Below are positions 32,783-42,189 of a DNA stretch of 64,000 bases, piece after piece; position 1 is the stretch's first letter; the number at the start of each line of letters is the position of its first letter. Made by a program: the position numbers and the translations under genes. The DNA is from BRHc4a sp049325055 (GTDB lineage: Bacteria > Bacillota > Desulfotomaculia > Desulfotomaculales > Desulfocucumaceae): positions 11,185-75,184 of the forward strand of contig JBMOPB010000031.1 in NCBI GenBank assembly GCA_049325055.1, given 5' to 3'. The notes under the pieces are model-generated. The model was given only the letters and a program-made list of their open reading frames with translations. It did not search any database and was not told the DNA's origin.

Positions 32783-33742
32783 TCACGATCCGGTTCCCGG
32801 CTTTGCTGTGCACCGGGCCGATCCGGAATCATCCCGGTGTAATTTTTTCTCTATGCCGCAGTTACGGCATTCTCCGCTTACAGGCCTGCAGGGCTCGGCG
32901 TGTATGAGCACGTTGACGCCGGGCAGCTTTTCCCTGATGTCCTTTTCAATTCTGTCACATAACTGGTGGGTTATTGAAATAACCTGGTCCCTGGGCACCA
33001 CCATGTGAAGGTCAACATAGCAGTAGGGCCCGGAACGGCGGGTTCTAAGCGCGTGGTACTGTACATATTTCTCCCCGTGCCCTGCCAGCACTTTCTTTAT
33101 AATATCCTCTTCTTCCTCAGACAGTCTCACGTCCACCAGGCTGCCGGCAGACTTCCTCAGGTGGCCGTACCCTTCGAAAAGGAGCACCACAGTTACCGCC
33201 AGGGCCATTATCTGGTCGAGAACCGTTATTCCTTTGTATTTGATTATTATAAGTCCTATACAGATGGCCAGAGAGGTGCCTGCGTTGACAAGGAGGTGCC
33301 TGCGGTCCGACCTGAAGGCCGGTGATGAGGTTCTCCGGTATGCCCCGGCAAGCATGGCGGAAACCAGTAAATTCACCACAGCGGACACTCCCATCACGGC
33401 AATGCCCAGATCGTGATACATGATGCCGGATGTTCCCGTAACCATGCCGGGAACTGTTTTATACAGTATCAACACCGCGGCCAGAAAAATAAAAAAGGCC
33501 TCGGTAATGGCGGCGATATTTTCATACTTGCCGTGGCCGTAACGGTGGTCTTCATCCGCAGGCTTTTTTGTCTGGTTGACTGATGAGTATGAAAGAAACG
33601 CGGCCAGCAGGTCCAGGCAGGAATGGATTCCCCCGGCAAAAACACTGGCCGAATTCATGGCCAGCCCGGCCACGATTTTTCCGGCTGAAAGGGCAATGCT
33701 GATAATGATGGATATACCGGCCACATTCACCTTTTGTTCCAT
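32783..33742 (-). CDS. cation diffusion facilitator family metal exporter
   Basis: 319 residues, six membrane segments. Metal-site motifs: SVFAGGIHSCLDLLAAFLSY in TM2 (His and Asp in place of the common Asp/Asp pair), the HRYGHGKYENIAA loop, and a second site in TM5 (LVNAGTSLAICIGL), which lacks the usual His-Asp. The cytosolic C-terminal domain (~210-290) ends with a Cys/His-bearing extension (CRPVSGECRNCGIEKKLH). Substrate may be Zn, Fe or Mn. ATG 33742. Confidence 0.88.
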   Translation of the reverse strand: MEQKVNVAGISIIISIALSAGKIVAGLAMNSASVFAGGIHSCLDLLAAFLSYSSVNQTKKPADEDHRYGHGKYENIAAITEAFFIFLAAVLILYKTVPGMVTGTSGIMYHDLGIAVMGVSAVVNLLVSAMLAGAYRRTSSPAFRSDRRHLLVNAGTSLAICIGLIIIKYKGITVLDQIMALAVTVVLLFEGYGHLRKSAGSLVDVRLSEEEEDIIKKVLAGHGEKYVQYHALRTRRSGPYCYVDLHMVVPRDQVISITHQLCDRIEKDIREKLPGVNVLIHAEPCRPVSGECRNCGIEKKLHRDDSGSARCTAKPGTGS

Positions 33743-33857
33743 CGTTCAACCATCTCCCACCGGGGGCGCTCCCGTTTCCATATGTCCTTTATAACACGCC
33801 GGATCAGTCCAGATCAACAACTATTTAGACCTTAAAACATTCCTTTAGGGATGACCA

Positions 33858-34574
33858 TTAGCCCTGATCAGGACGGGTATGCTGGTGGCCCACGTCGATG
33901 ACCTCCCTGGGAGCTTCTTCGTCGTTGACGCTGCGGAAACTCTGGTAGAAGACCCCGTCGTCACCAACTTCGTATGTTATATTGTCCACCTGATTCAGGG
34001 CGCCCCTCTGGTCCTCCTCTATGGGTTCCCCACCGCCGTAATATGAACCGGCCCCGGATTTAACGGCGTGCTCGTTCCAGCGCGCAACCTCCTGAAATGA
34101 GTCCTCCCAGTCAAATTCCACATTGCCGGTTTTTTTGTCGAATGGCCTTGCGTATATGTCTTCCAGCACCTCCTCCTCAACCGGCCTGTTTTCAGTCCTG
34201 GGAATCTGCTCGTCACCTCTTTTGCAGTCCAGGCAGAGGGTGGAGTACGGGACGGCCTCCAGCCTTTCCGGTGGTATCTCGCCCCCGCAGACATCGCACT
34301 TTCCGTAGGTCCCCCTCTCCATCTTCTCCAGGGCGTCGTCGATGGCGCTTACCATGTGAAGGGAGTCTTCCCTTAACGCAAAGTCCTTGCTGCGCTCGAA
34401 CACCTCGCTGGCCACATCTCCCGGGTGGTTATCATAAAGTGAAAGCTCACTAATGGACGACGCCATTGACTCGTGAAGCCCCCCCTGGTCCATTCCTTTA
34501 ATCCTTTTCATAATGTGTTCTTTTTCGTCCAGAAGTCTTTGCTTCAAACTTTGCCTCAAATCCTCCGACAGCAT
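33858..34574 (-). CDS. yteA: YteA-family sporulation protein, TraR/DksA-type zinc finger
   Basis: 238 residues from ATG 34574, which follows CGGAGG; longer frames upstream lack a site. N-terminal coiled coil (LSEDLRQSLKQRLLDEKEHIMKRI) and the C4 zinc finger CDVCGGEIPPERLEAVPYST..CLDC at ~95-125 match DksA-like proteins. The C-terminal extension (~130-238), acidic with GAGSYYGGGEPIEED, is typical of the YteA group, which is found in spore formers. Lies 28 bases behind the DUF5665 gene, so they likely form an operon. Confidence 0.88.
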   Translation of the reverse strand: MLSEDLRQSLKQRLLDEKEHIMKRIKGMDQGGLHESMASSISELSLYDNHPGDVASEVFERSKDFALREDSLHMVSAIDDALEKMERGTYGKCDVCGGEIPPERLEAVPYSTLCLDCKRGDEQIPRTENRPVEEEVLEDIYARPFDKKTGNVEFDWEDSFQEVARWNEHAVKSGAGSYYGGGEPIEEDQRGALNQVDNITYEVGDDGVFYQSFRSVNDEEAPREVIDVGHQHTRPDQG

Positions 34575-34602
34575 ATGCAACCTCCGAAAAGTAGTTATTT
34601 TC

Positions 34603-34914
34603 CTAATAACCCCTGGCCTTAACCTGCTGCTGGACCACCCCCACAATATCAGCGATAATTCCCCCGATTACCGGTATGTTCAGCTCCACAAGCTTCTGCA
34701 GGAAAATAATCAGTACAGCACCCAAAATGGCGAAACCCACCGCAATCCCCAGTCCCCGCGCTATGCCCGAAATGAAGTTTATCCAGAGAAGGCGCCACGG
34801 GCTGTGCAAAAGGTCAACATACTCGGCCAGTTTCATTTTTTCCATATTGGTGGAAAGCTCCACCACTTTCTCCCTGAGGCTGTTTATAGTCTCGTCTTGG
34901 CCGCTGCCTTTCAA
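34603..34914 (-). CDS. DUF5665 membrane protein
   Basis: 103 residues. Helical N-terminus (EYVDLLHSPWRLLWINFISGIARGLGIAVGF) leading to one or two membrane segments (GIAVGFAILGAVLIIFLQKL), then a C-terminal amphipathic helix. This layout is typical of the DUF5665 family in Firmicutes; function unknown. TTG start at 34914; the GGAGG lies slightly far upstream. Confidence 0.75.
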   Translation of the reverse strand: MKGSGQDETINSLREKVVELSTNMEKMKLAEYVDLLHSPWRLLWINFISGIARGLGIAVGFAILGAVLIIFLQKLVELNIPVIGGIIADIVGVVQQQVKARGY

Positions 34915-34956
34915 CTAACAATAACCTCCTCCCAAGATATTTTGCCACAATGCGGC

Positions 34957-34987
34957 GAAAAAATGCCGCCGGTTTTCCCGGCGGCAT
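34957..34987 (-). terminator. terminator of the yajC-secDF transcription unit
   Basis: Stem ATGCCGCCGG/CCGGCGGCAT with a 4-base loop, followed by TTTTTTC on the minus strand, 10 bases after the secF stop. Confidence 0.92.
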
Positions 34988-34997
34988 CCTTTTCTCT

Positions 34998-35876
34998 TTA
35001 AGCTTTGGCGGGCTGTGTCCTGCCCTTTTTGTCCATCAGCCTCAGATCCACCCAGACAGGGCTTGCGTTGAATATGGAAGAGTACGCCCCGCTGGTAACC
35101 CCGATTAGCATAGCCAGAACAAAGGTTTTAACCGTGGATCCTCCCAGGAAGTACAGCGCCAGCAGCACGAACATCACTGTAAGGACGGTGTTTATGGAAC
35201 GGGCCAGGGTCTGCCAGATGCTCAGGTTGACCAGGTCCTCCAGTGACTGCCCCTTCTTCTGCATGCGCAGGTTCTCCCTGATGCGGTCAAATATCACTAT
35301 GGTGTCATTGATGGAATAACCTATTATAGTCAGTATGGCTGCTATAAAGGCGCTGTCCACTTCGATACGGAATATCGAGAACACACCTATCACAATCAGG
35401 GTATCGTGCAAGAGCGCCACTATGGCTGCGATTCCCTGCTTGAACTCAAACCTGATGGTGATGTAAATAACCATCAGCACCGAGGCTATAAGCAGCGCCC
35501 AGAATGCCTTCCAGAAAAGCTCGGTGCTTATTACCGGGTCAACATACTCGTTCCTTAAAAGATCAACTTTGCCGATCTTTGCTGAAAAAGCATCAGTCAG
35601 TTTTTTGCTGTCCTCCTGGGTAAGCTTGGCTGTGCGGATAAGGAAGTCCCTGTCCCCGCTCTGCTGGATGCGGCTGGCCTCCAGCCCCTGGCCGTCAACC
35701 ACTTCCCTCACCTGGTCCACCTGCACGGGCTTGTCGAAGCGGACCTCCAGTATGCTGCCGCTGCTGAAGTCAATGCCCCAGTTCATTCCCTGCAAGGCAA
35801 GGGAGATGATACCCGGCAGAATCACCAGTATCGACAGAATGTAAAATAGCTTTCTATGCTTTACGAAATGAAACAT
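34998..35876 (-). CDS. secF: protein translocase subunit SecF
   Basis: 292 residues, six membrane segments. Assists Sec export using the proton gradient. Hallmarks: GMNWGIDFSSGSILEVRF at the first periplasmic loop, and GYSINDTIVIFDRIREN between TM4 and TM5. Follows secD by 12 bases. Confidence 0.97.
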   Translation of the reverse strand: MFHFVKHRKLFYILSILVILPGIISLALQGMNWGIDFSSGSILEVRFDKPVQVDQVREVVDGQGLEASRIQQSGDRDFLIRTAKLTQEDSKKLTDAFSAKIGKVDLLRNEYVDPVISTELFWKAFWALLIASVLMVIYITIRFEFKQGIAAIVALLHDTLIVIGVFSIFRIEVDSAFIAAILTIIGYSINDTIVIFDRIRENLRMQKKGQSLEDLVNLSIWQTLARSINTVLTVMFVLLALYFLGGSTVKTFVLAMLIGVTSGAYSSIFNASPVWVDLRLMDKKGRTQPAKA

Positions 35877-35888
35877 CCCTTATCCCCC

Positions 35889-37136
35889 CTATGCCCCGAA
35901 GTATTTTGGATTTTTGACAAGATTTGAAGCCGCCAACAGCTGCAGCAGCCAGCGCGTCAGAGATATGGCCGTGAACATGCTGGCGCCGATACCGATAATC
36001 AGTGTGACCGCAAACCCTTTTATGGGGCCGGTCCCCAGGAAAAGCAGCACTGCCGCCGCCAGAATGGTGGTGATGTTGGCGTCGAACACCGCCACGAAGC
36101 CCCTCTTGAACCCGGCGTCTATGGCGGCCCTGAGGCTTCTGCCGCCGCGAAGCTCTTCCTTTATCCTCTCAAAAATGATCACGTTGGCGTCCACCGCTAT
36201 ACCCAGCGACAACAGGAAGCCCGCGATTCCGGGCAACGTCATGGTAACGTTCAGTCCCGCGAAAATCACCAGCACAATAACCGAGTATATAACCAGGGCG
36301 AAATTGGCCACCAATCCCGGCAGCCTGTAGTAAATCAGCATGAATACCAGTATGGCTGTTACCCCCACCACCCCGGCGTGTTTGGACTTGGCCAGTGAGT
36401 CGGCCCCCAGGGCCGGGCCCACTGTCCTTTTTTCAATTACCTCCACTTTAACCGGCAGCGCTCCGGAACGGAGCAGTATGGCAATCCTGTGGGCCTCCTC
36501 AAGTGACTGGTAGCCCGTGATGCGGGCCTTGCCGTTGGTAATGGGCTCCTGTACAGTGGGGGTCTGCAGGGTTTGTCCGTCCAGTATTATTGCTATGGGC
36601 CTGCCCACATTGGCGCTGGTGGCCTGGGCGAATTTCCTGGCCCCTTCCTGTTTGAAGGTCAGGTTTACCTCTGAGGCCCCGGACAATGGGTCCTTGGCCT
36701 CCAGGGCATCCTCCAGGTCTTTTCCGGTAACCACGGTCTTGCCGTCCATTGTTTTAAACTCCAGGAAAGCCGTCTTCACCAGGGTGTTGACCGCCTCCTC
36801 GGGGTCCTTGATCCCTGCCAGTTCTACTATAAGCCTCCGTTCCCCCTGCTGTTGTATTACAGGCTCGGCCACCCCGAACTGGTCCACCCTGTTTTGTATA
36901 ATGGCCTTGAGCTGTCTCATTGCCTCGGGAGTCACTTTGGAATCCGGAGTATCCTTGGCCTCCATCACGACGTGAACACCGCCCCGCAGGTCAAGTCCCA
37001 GGTTAATCCACTTGATAAAAGGAAGATACTTTTGTGTCTGTTCGTACCTCTGGAAAACCGGCGACACGGTTACCACAGCCGCCAGGGCCACAAACAGTAC
37101 TATGGCCGCCATGGTGATTACCTTACTCCACTTCAT
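35889..37136 (-). CDS. secD: protein translocase subunit SecD
   Basis: 415 residues. LGLDLRGGVHVVME (periplasmic P1 start), the NRVDQFGVAEPVIQQQG and ELAGI stretch, and the membrane-domain motifs GIAVDANVIIFERIKEEL and KRGFVAVFDANITT are all present. Start ATG 37136 follows AAAAAGGGGAG; an ATG 24 bases upstream has none. With secF and yajC it forms the accessory Sec complex. Confidence 0.97.
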   Translation of the reverse strand: MKWSKVITMAAIVLFVALAAVVTVSPVFQRYEQTQKYLPFIKWINLGLDLRGGVHVVMEAKDTPDSKVTPEAMRQLKAIIQNRVDQFGVAEPVIQQQGERRLIVELAGIKDPEEAVNTLVKTAFLEFKTMDGKTVVTGKDLEDALEAKDPLSGASEVNLTFKQEGARKFAQATSANVGRPIAIILDGQTLQTPTVQEPITNGKARITGYQSLEEAHRIAILLRSGALPVKVEVIEKRTVGPALGADSLAKSKHAGVVGVTAILVFMLIYYRLPGLVANFALVIYSVIVLVIFAGLNVTMTLPGIAGFLLSLGIAVDANVIIFERIKEELRGGRSLRAAIDAGFKRGFVAVFDANITTILAAAVLLFLGTGPIKGFAVTLIIGIGASMFTAISLTRWLLQLLAASNLVKNPKYFGA

Positions 37137-37163
37137 GTCCTTTTCTCCCCTTTTTGTCATAAA

Positions 37164-37832
37164 TTACAGCAACTTGGAGCCGTTTATAATCAACTCAAAA
37201 TCGCAGTCAAGAAACCCGGCCGCCCTGCGGCACAGCATCATCCTGGTTAAAAATATTTCAAAATATTCCATTACCGGGCAAATCTCAATATCGATGGTAA
37301 GGTCCATGGTTATCGTACGCCTTTTGTTGTCCACCTTTAATGAGGCGTTCTCCGCGGCATAGTTTACCCGGTCGTGTATGTCGAAGGTGGCAAAGTCGCG
37401 GTTCCGCACCCTGGTGCGGTGAACGTCGGACTTGTCCGCAACTATAAGGGCGGCCGCCACGGTATTGACCGGCTGCCCGTATTGTTCCTCGTGATTGGCG
37501 ATGGCTGAGAGCACCACGGCTATCTCGTCCGGAGGCATCCCCATATCCATCAAGATAGGGTAAACAATAACGGCGCCGGAGATTCCATGGTCATTCCTGC
37601 TTACAACGTTGCCAATATCGTGCAGGTAACCGGCGATGGCCGCCAGCTCAGCCTCTCTCCGGGAATATTCCAGCTTCTCTATGATGTTTTTGGCAATACC
37701 GCTTACAAGATTGACATGCCGGTAGCTGTGTTCCGTAAAGCCCATGGCACCAAGGAACTGGTTGCCTTTCCTGATAAAAGTGTCCACCACCGGGTTGATC
37801 CTTATATCATCCAATGTAATGATGCTGTCCAT
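37164..37832 (-). CDS. HD-domain phosphohydrolase
   Basis: 222 residues. HD motifs: HSYRHVNLVSGIA (first His), GYLHDIGNV (His-Asp pair), then NDHGISGA and ANHEEQYG, with downstream Asp in VADKSDVHRTRVRNRD. These are metal-dependent phosphohydrolases acting on nucleotides or second messengers; the substrate here is unknown. The gene sits between yajC and secD, a recurring position in Desulfotomaculum-type genomes as far as I recall; the link to secretion is unexplained. Confidence 0.82.
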   Translation of the reverse strand: MDSIITLDDIRINPVVDTFIRKGNQFLGAMGFTEHSYRHVNLVSGIAKNIIEKLEYSRREAELAAIAGYLHDIGNVVSRNDHGISGAVIVYPILMDMGMPPDEIAVVLSAIANHEEQYGQPVNTVAAALIVADKSDVHRTRVRNRDFATFDIHDRVNYAAENASLKVDNKRRTITMDLTIDIEICPVMEYFEIFLTRMMLCRRAAGFLDCDFELIINGSKLL

Positions 37833-37888
37833 CCTGGTATATATGCCCTCGCTGTGGTGTTTATGGTAAATCGTCCTTTACGGATAAA

Positions 37889-37914
37889 GAGAGTAGACTT
37901 CCGCCTACTCTCTA
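37889..37914 (-). terminator. hairpin between yajC and the HD gene (possible attenuator)
   Basis: Stem AGAGAGTAGG/CTACTCTCT with a short loop but only a weak T-tract on the minus strand (CTTTATCC). May partly terminate or protect the yajC message. Confidence 0.45.
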
Positions 37915-37985
37915 AATGCCTTGTCGATACCGGTTCTTCGGAACGTCTATGTCAAGGCCGACGCCCTGGCCGGCATCAGGCCCGG

Positions 37986-38273
37986 TTATTCCTTCTTCTC
38001 TTCTTCGTCGTCGGCTGATTCCCTCACCTGGCCGATGGAATTTTTGAGCACTTCAATGCGAACATTGTCGGCCACACGTAATACAATGGTATCTTCCTTA
38101 ACCTTCACCACGGTTCCGAGAATTCCCCCGGCGGTTACTACCTTGTCGTTAACCTTCAGTCCCCTGATCATCTCCATGTGCTTCTTCTGCCTCTGCTGCT
38201 GAGGCCTNNNNNNNNNNAAGTACAAAAGGCCGAACAGTGCAATAATATAAAGTATTGTGCCGTATTGCTCCAA
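37986..38273 (-). CDS. yajC: preprotein translocase subunit YajC (contains scaffold gap)
   Basis: 95 residues: one N-terminal membrane segment followed by RPQQQRQKKHMEMIRGLKVNDKVVTAGGI, the YajC signature, and an acidic tail. Ten N at 38208-38217 replace the end of the membrane segment just before RPQQ. The frame is kept across the gap, so true length there is probably close to 10 bases. Co-directional with secDF. Confidence 0.93.
   Translation of the reverse strand: MEQYGTILYIIALFGLLYXXXXRPQQQRQKKHMEMIRGLKVNDKVVTAGGILGTVVKVKEDTIVLRVADNVRIEVLKNSIGQVRESADDEEEKKE
38208..38217. other. assembly gap (10 N)
   Basis: Ten consecutive N inside yajC. The surrounding frame is preserved, so the gap is small or nominal. 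Confidence 0.99.
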
Positions 38274-38352
38274 TTTACCGGTCTACCTCCTTTCCACAAA
38301 GAGATTTATTCTTTACGAGTTTTACTAATTCCTTTATTTTTAATCAAAAAAA

Positions 38353-39465
38353 TCAGCATAGGTTAAATTTGCTTAAAAAATCCCTTTTATATTCATAAAA
38401 TCTTCCCTCATCTATGGCCGCCCTGATATTATGCATCATATTAAGTGTAAAGTAAAGGTTGTGTATTGTGGTAAGCCTCACTCCCAGTATTTCGTTGGCC
38501 TTGATAAGATGTCTTATGTAAGCCCGTGTGTAGTTCCTGCAGGTATAACAGTCGCACAGCGGGTCCAGCGGGCTGAAATCCCTGGCATATTCGGCATTTC
38601 TCACCACCAGTTTGCCCTGGTGGGTGAATACCGTGCCGTTCCTGGCAATCCTGGTGGGCAGGACGCAGTCGAACATGTCCACCCCCCTGGCCACGCCCTC
38701 CAGAAGGCAGTCCGGTGAGCCCACCCCCATAAGGTAGCGGGGCCTGTCCGCCGGAATAAGGGGTACGGTTACCTCAAGGGTTTCGTACATCATCCCCTTG
38801 GGCTCCCCAACACTCAACCCCCCTATGCCGTAGCCGGGGAAGTCCATCTCCACCAGCTCTTCGGCACTTTTCCTCCTGAGGTCCCCGAAGACCCCTCCCT
38901 GGATTATGCCGAAAAGCGCCTGGTCTTCCCTACGGTGCGCCGCTTTGCAGCGCTTTGCCCAGCGGGTCGTCCTCTCCAGTGCCTTTAAGGCGTACTCGTG
39001 GGTACAGGGGTAAGGGGCGCACTCGTCAAAGGCCATGGCGATGTCGGAACCAAGGGCTTCCTGTATCTCCACAGCCTTTTCCGGGCTGAAATAATGCTCG
39101 GAGCCGTCTATGTGGGATCGGAACCACACACCCTCCTCCTCTATCTTCCTCAGCGGCCCCAGGCTGAACACCTGAAAGCCCCCACTGTCGGTGAGAATGG
39201 GCCCGTCCCAGTGCATAAAGCTGTGCAGCCCTCCCGCCTCGGCCACCAGGTCATGCCCAGGCCTTAGGTAGAGGTGATAGGTGTTGCCCAGTATAAGCCT
39301 TCCGCCGGCCTCCCACACCTCTTCGGGCGTCATTGTCTTTACTGTGGCCTGGGTGCCTACCGGCATGAACACGGGAGTTTCCACAACACCGTGGGGCGTA
39401 ATCAACTGTCCCCTCCTGGCCCCGGTGCGGTCATCCCTCTTTATCTCTATAAACTTAACACTCAT
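38353..39465 (-). CDS. tgt: queuine/preQ1 tRNA-guanine transglycosylase
   Basis: Exchanges G34 for preQ1 in tRNAs Asp, Asn, His and Tyr. 370 residues. Catalytic motifs: ILTDSGGFQVFSL (nucleophile region Asp), SDIAMAFDECAPYP, GIGGLSVGEPK, and the zinc site CDCYTCRNYTRAYIRHL followed by a late His. Start ATG 39465. Neighbouring queA and queH complete the late queuosine steps. Confidence 0.97.
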   Translation of the reverse strand: MSVKFIEIKRDDRTGARRGQLITPHGVVETPVFMPVGTQATVKTMTPEEVWEAGGRLILGNTYHLYLRPGHDLVAEAGGLHSFMHWDGPILTDSGGFQVFSLGPLRKIEEEGVWFRSHIDGSEHYFSPEKAVEIQEALGSDIAMAFDECAPYPCTHEYALKALERTTRWAKRCKAAHRREDQALFGIIQGGVFGDLRRKSAEELVEMDFPGYGIGGLSVGEPKGMMYETLEVTVPLIPADRPRYLMGVGSPDCLLEGVARGVDMFDCVLPTRIARNGTVFTHQGKLVVRNAEYARDFSPLDPLCDCYTCRNYTRAYIRHLIKANEILGVRLTTIHNLYFTLNMMHNIRAAIDEGRFYEYKRDFLSKFNLC

Positions 39466-39538
39466 TTTAAACCTCTGTTTTAAATCACAGTTACCAGACT
39501 GTACTCACTAATAAGCGCTTTTGAGATACGCTCATTTT

Positions 39539-39573
39539 ATTCTGGCTCCTGGATTCTGAATTCTGGATTCCTC
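39539..39573. repeat. heptamer repeat tract (ATTCTGR-type)
   Basis: Five tandem heptads ATTCTGG-CTCCTGG-ATTCTGA, then ATTCTGG-ATTCCTC, in the short gap between tgt and queA. Related tracts occur at 43121-43148 and 44589-44602. Confidence 0.65.
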
Positions 39574-39588
39574 TTTAAAATATTCACC

Positions 39589-40629
39589 CTAAATTATTAG
39601 CATTGCGTCCCCGAAGCTGAAGAAACGGTAGCGCAATTCCACCGCCTCCCGGTACGCCCTCAGTATTTTCTCCCGGCCAGCCAGGGCGCTGACAAGCATC
39701 AGAAGCGTAGACCTGGGCAGGTGGAAATTGGTGACCAGCCCCTGCACCACCTTGAATCTGTAGCCGGGATAAATAAATATGTCCGTATACCCCGATCCGG
39801 CCCTGACCCGGCCCAGCCCGTCGGAACAGGTCTCAAGGCAGCGCACCGAGGTTGTTCCCACGGCTATAACCCTTCCCCTGCGGCCCTGTATGGCTTCGTT
39901 CAAAATTTCAGCCGCATCATGGGAGATCTCGTAATACTCCTCATGCATATGGTGATCCCTGACATCCTCCACCTGGACCGGCCTGAAGGTGCCCAGCCCC
40001 ACGTGCAGAAGAATCTTGACCACATTGACACCGGAATACTTGATTTTTTCCAGAAGATCACCGCTAAAATGAAGTCCTGCCGTGGGAGCCGCCACCGACC
40101 CTTCCCTCCGGGCGTATACCGTCTGATACCGGCCGGGGTCCTCCGGGTATTTTTTTATATATGGAGGAAGGGGCATAAGCCCCACCCTGTCCAACACTTC
40201 TTCAAAGGGCACAGCGCTGTCAAACCGTATCAGGCGCCCCCCTGTATCCGTGGTATCAATAACAGTCCCCCTGCAGATACCGCCCCCGAAAACCAAGGCA
40301 GTACCGGGACGGACACGGCGCCCAGGCCTGACCAGAGCCTCCCACAGGCCTTCATCCGTGGCTTTTTTAAGCAGAAGCACCTCAACCTGTCCCCCGGTGC
40401 CCTCCCTTATTCCATACATTCTGGCCGGGATTACCCTGGTTTCGTTCACCACCAGCACGTCACCGGGGCGAAGGTACTCTACAATATCCCGGAACACCCT
40501 GTGTTCAAATGACTCACTATCCCTCCTGATTACCATGAGCCTTGATTTATCCCGGCACTCCGCCGGGTCCTGGGCTATCAATTCCTCAGGGAGGTGGTAG
40601 TTAAATTCCGATACTTTCAATAAACTCAC
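39589..40629 (-). CDS. queA: S-adenosylmethionine:tRNA ribosyltransferase-isomerase
   Basis: Adds the epoxycyclopentanediol moiety from SAM to preQ1-tRNA. 346 residues. Seen: FNYHLPEELIAQDPAECRDKSRLMV (N-terminus), GDVLVVNETRVIPAR, EVLLLKK, SVAAPTAGLHFS, VGLGTFRPV and TNFHLPRSTLLMLVSAL. Start ATG 40629 abuts the stop of the SpoIID-like gene, suggesting cotranscription. Confidence 0.97.
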   Translation of the reverse strand: MSLLKVSEFNYHLPEELIAQDPAECRDKSRLMVIRRDSESFEHRVFRDIVEYLRPGDVLVVNETRVIPARMYGIREGTGGQVEVLLLKKATDEGLWEALVRPGRRVRPGTALVFGGGICRGTVIDTTDTGGRLIRFDSAVPFEEVLDRVGLMPLPPYIKKYPEDPGRYQTVYARREGSVAAPTAGLHFSGDLLEKIKYSGVNVVKILLHVGLGTFRPVQVEDVRDHHMHEEYYEISHDAAEILNEAIQGRRGRVIAVGTTSVRCLETCSDGLGRVRAGSGYTDIFIYPGYRFKVVQGLVTNFHLPRSTLLMLVSALAGREKILRAYREAVELRYRFFSFGDAMLII

Positions 40630-42054
40630 CTAATACCCGGCTATCGGCCCGATCTCGGAATTACTATAATAGTATTTCAAAATATCCTGGTAATTATAAC
40701 CTTTTCCAGCCATTCCATAAGCCCCGTACTGAGACAATCCCAGCCCGTGCCCGTAGCCTGAACCGGTAAAAGTCACCTTGCTGATCTTTTTATCGGGTCC
40801 TGTTTCCTTTTTCATTGAAAACAGCGCGCTTTTAAGTCCCAGGGCGGCCCTGACCGCGTCGGCATTTGAGATTTCCACCTTAAACGGCTTTTTGTCCGTA
40901 CCCAGGCCGGTAATCCTGATTTTTTTGATACGGGCGCCTGTGGAGGTTTTCTCCACTATTTCTATGTCATCTATACTGGAAAACACCTTTTCCGGCTCTT
41001 TGGGCGAATTGTAATACCCTTTTCTGTCAGTCAGCTGCCTGACCAGTTGTTCCATGCTGTATGATACGGACCAGTTATAGTGAGCATCATTTCTGTCGTA
41101 CGGATCAGCCTTGCCCTTTATGTATTCCAGCGGCTCCGCCCATACGTCCCTGCTATCCTCGATATACCCTCCGCTGCTGCTGTGGAAGAAAGCGCTTATT
41201 GGTTTTCCTTTGCAAAGGAGGACTTGATCCCTGGTTTCGTTGACTGCCCTGGTTGTGTTTGAGTGTTCAGCGTCATATCCCCCGTACATCTGGCTCATCT
41301 GGGAAGCCAGGAGATCAAAGCCGTAATTTCTGTAAGTTCCCAGTTGGGCCACCGCATAGCTGCGGGCAGACACGGCCTGAGCCCTCAGGGCTTCCACGGG
41401 CCAGAATGCCGGCATTTCCCTTGGAAGAACCCCATAGAGGTATTCTTCCAGGGGCAGTTCATTAACCACGGTAATGCCTTTGAACTGCGGCCTGAACTCA
41501 ACTTCTCCCCTGTAATTCTGGACCCTGTCGCCAAAAACCAGTCCCACCAGGTTAAGGTCTTGTCCACCCCGGAGGCTGTATTTTCCCGAAGAAGTCACCA
41601 CATTTACACTTCCGGCGTCAAACCTCAATGAAGAGACAGCCCCTCCTGCCCCTGCCGCTGAAACAGCCTCGGCGGAAGACACGTTTTTCAGTGTGCCGTC
41701 CCCGGAAAGAACGGCCACCAGCCTGTTCACCTGATCCAGTCCAAGCGATCCGTCGGTAGTCATCTTCATCTGTCCGTTTTTATACAACTGCAGCTTTCCG
41801 CCCACGAACCTGACCTGCCACCGCTCACCGGGCAAAACTTCTGATAGAACTTCACCGGTCTGCCGGTCAATCAGCCTGTATTTCCCCCGGACGTGGAAAT
41901 CCTGTGTCTGAACGTCCTGGGCCAGGCCCACCCGTATAGTTTTTGGCGTGACCGAAACGGCGCCCTCCGCGCTGTATGGAAGCAAAGTGGCCAGAAGCGC
42001 CATAAAAACCGCAGAAACCACCCTGAAAATACCCTTTTCACTGCTGAGGCGCAT
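40630..42054 (-). CDS. SpoIID/LytB-domain secreted protein
   Basis: 474 residues with an N-terminal signal sequence (VVSAVFMALLATLLPYSAEG). The C-terminal half has the SpoIID domain: VNELPLEEYLYGVLPREMPAFWPVEALRAQAVSARSYA (region at ~205-240), HSNTTRAVNETRDQVL, KPISAFFHSSSGG and GSGYGHGLGLSQYGAYGMA. SpoIID is a lytic transglycosylase of engulfment; this longer paralogue has an extra N-terminal domain and is probably LytB-like. ATG 42054 after TAGGAGG. Confidence 0.9.
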   Translation of the reverse strand: MRLSSEKGIFRVVSAVFMALLATLLPYSAEGAVSVTPKTIRVGLAQDVQTQDFHVRGKYRLIDRQTGEVLSEVLPGERWQVRFVGGKLQLYKNGQMKMTTDGSLGLDQVNRLVAVLSGDGTLKNVSSAEAVSAAGAGGAVSSLRFDAGSVNVVTSSGKYSLRGGQDLNLVGLVFGDRVQNYRGEVEFRPQFKGITVVNELPLEEYLYGVLPREMPAFWPVEALRAQAVSARSYAVAQLGTYRNYGFDLLASQMSQMYGGYDAEHSNTTRAVNETRDQVLLCKGKPISAFFHSSSGGYIEDSRDVWAEPLEYIKGKADPYDRNDAHYNWSVSYSMEQLVRQLTDRKGYYNSPKEPEKVFSSIDDIEIVEKTSTGARIKKIRITGLGTDKKPFKVEISNADAVRAALGLKSALFSMKKETGPDKKISKVTFTGSGYGHGLGLSQYGAYGMAGKGYNYQDILKYYYSNSEIGPIAGY

Positions 42055-42189
42055 TACAACCTCCTAATACCTGGTTTTCAGATTACTTTCGACAGTATGA
42101 AGGTTTTTTCCTGCAAGAATAATAAGCCCCCTTGCGAGGGCCGTTCTCGAAATTCGGAGATTGAAGTTCGATGTTGGAATATGAAGGAA

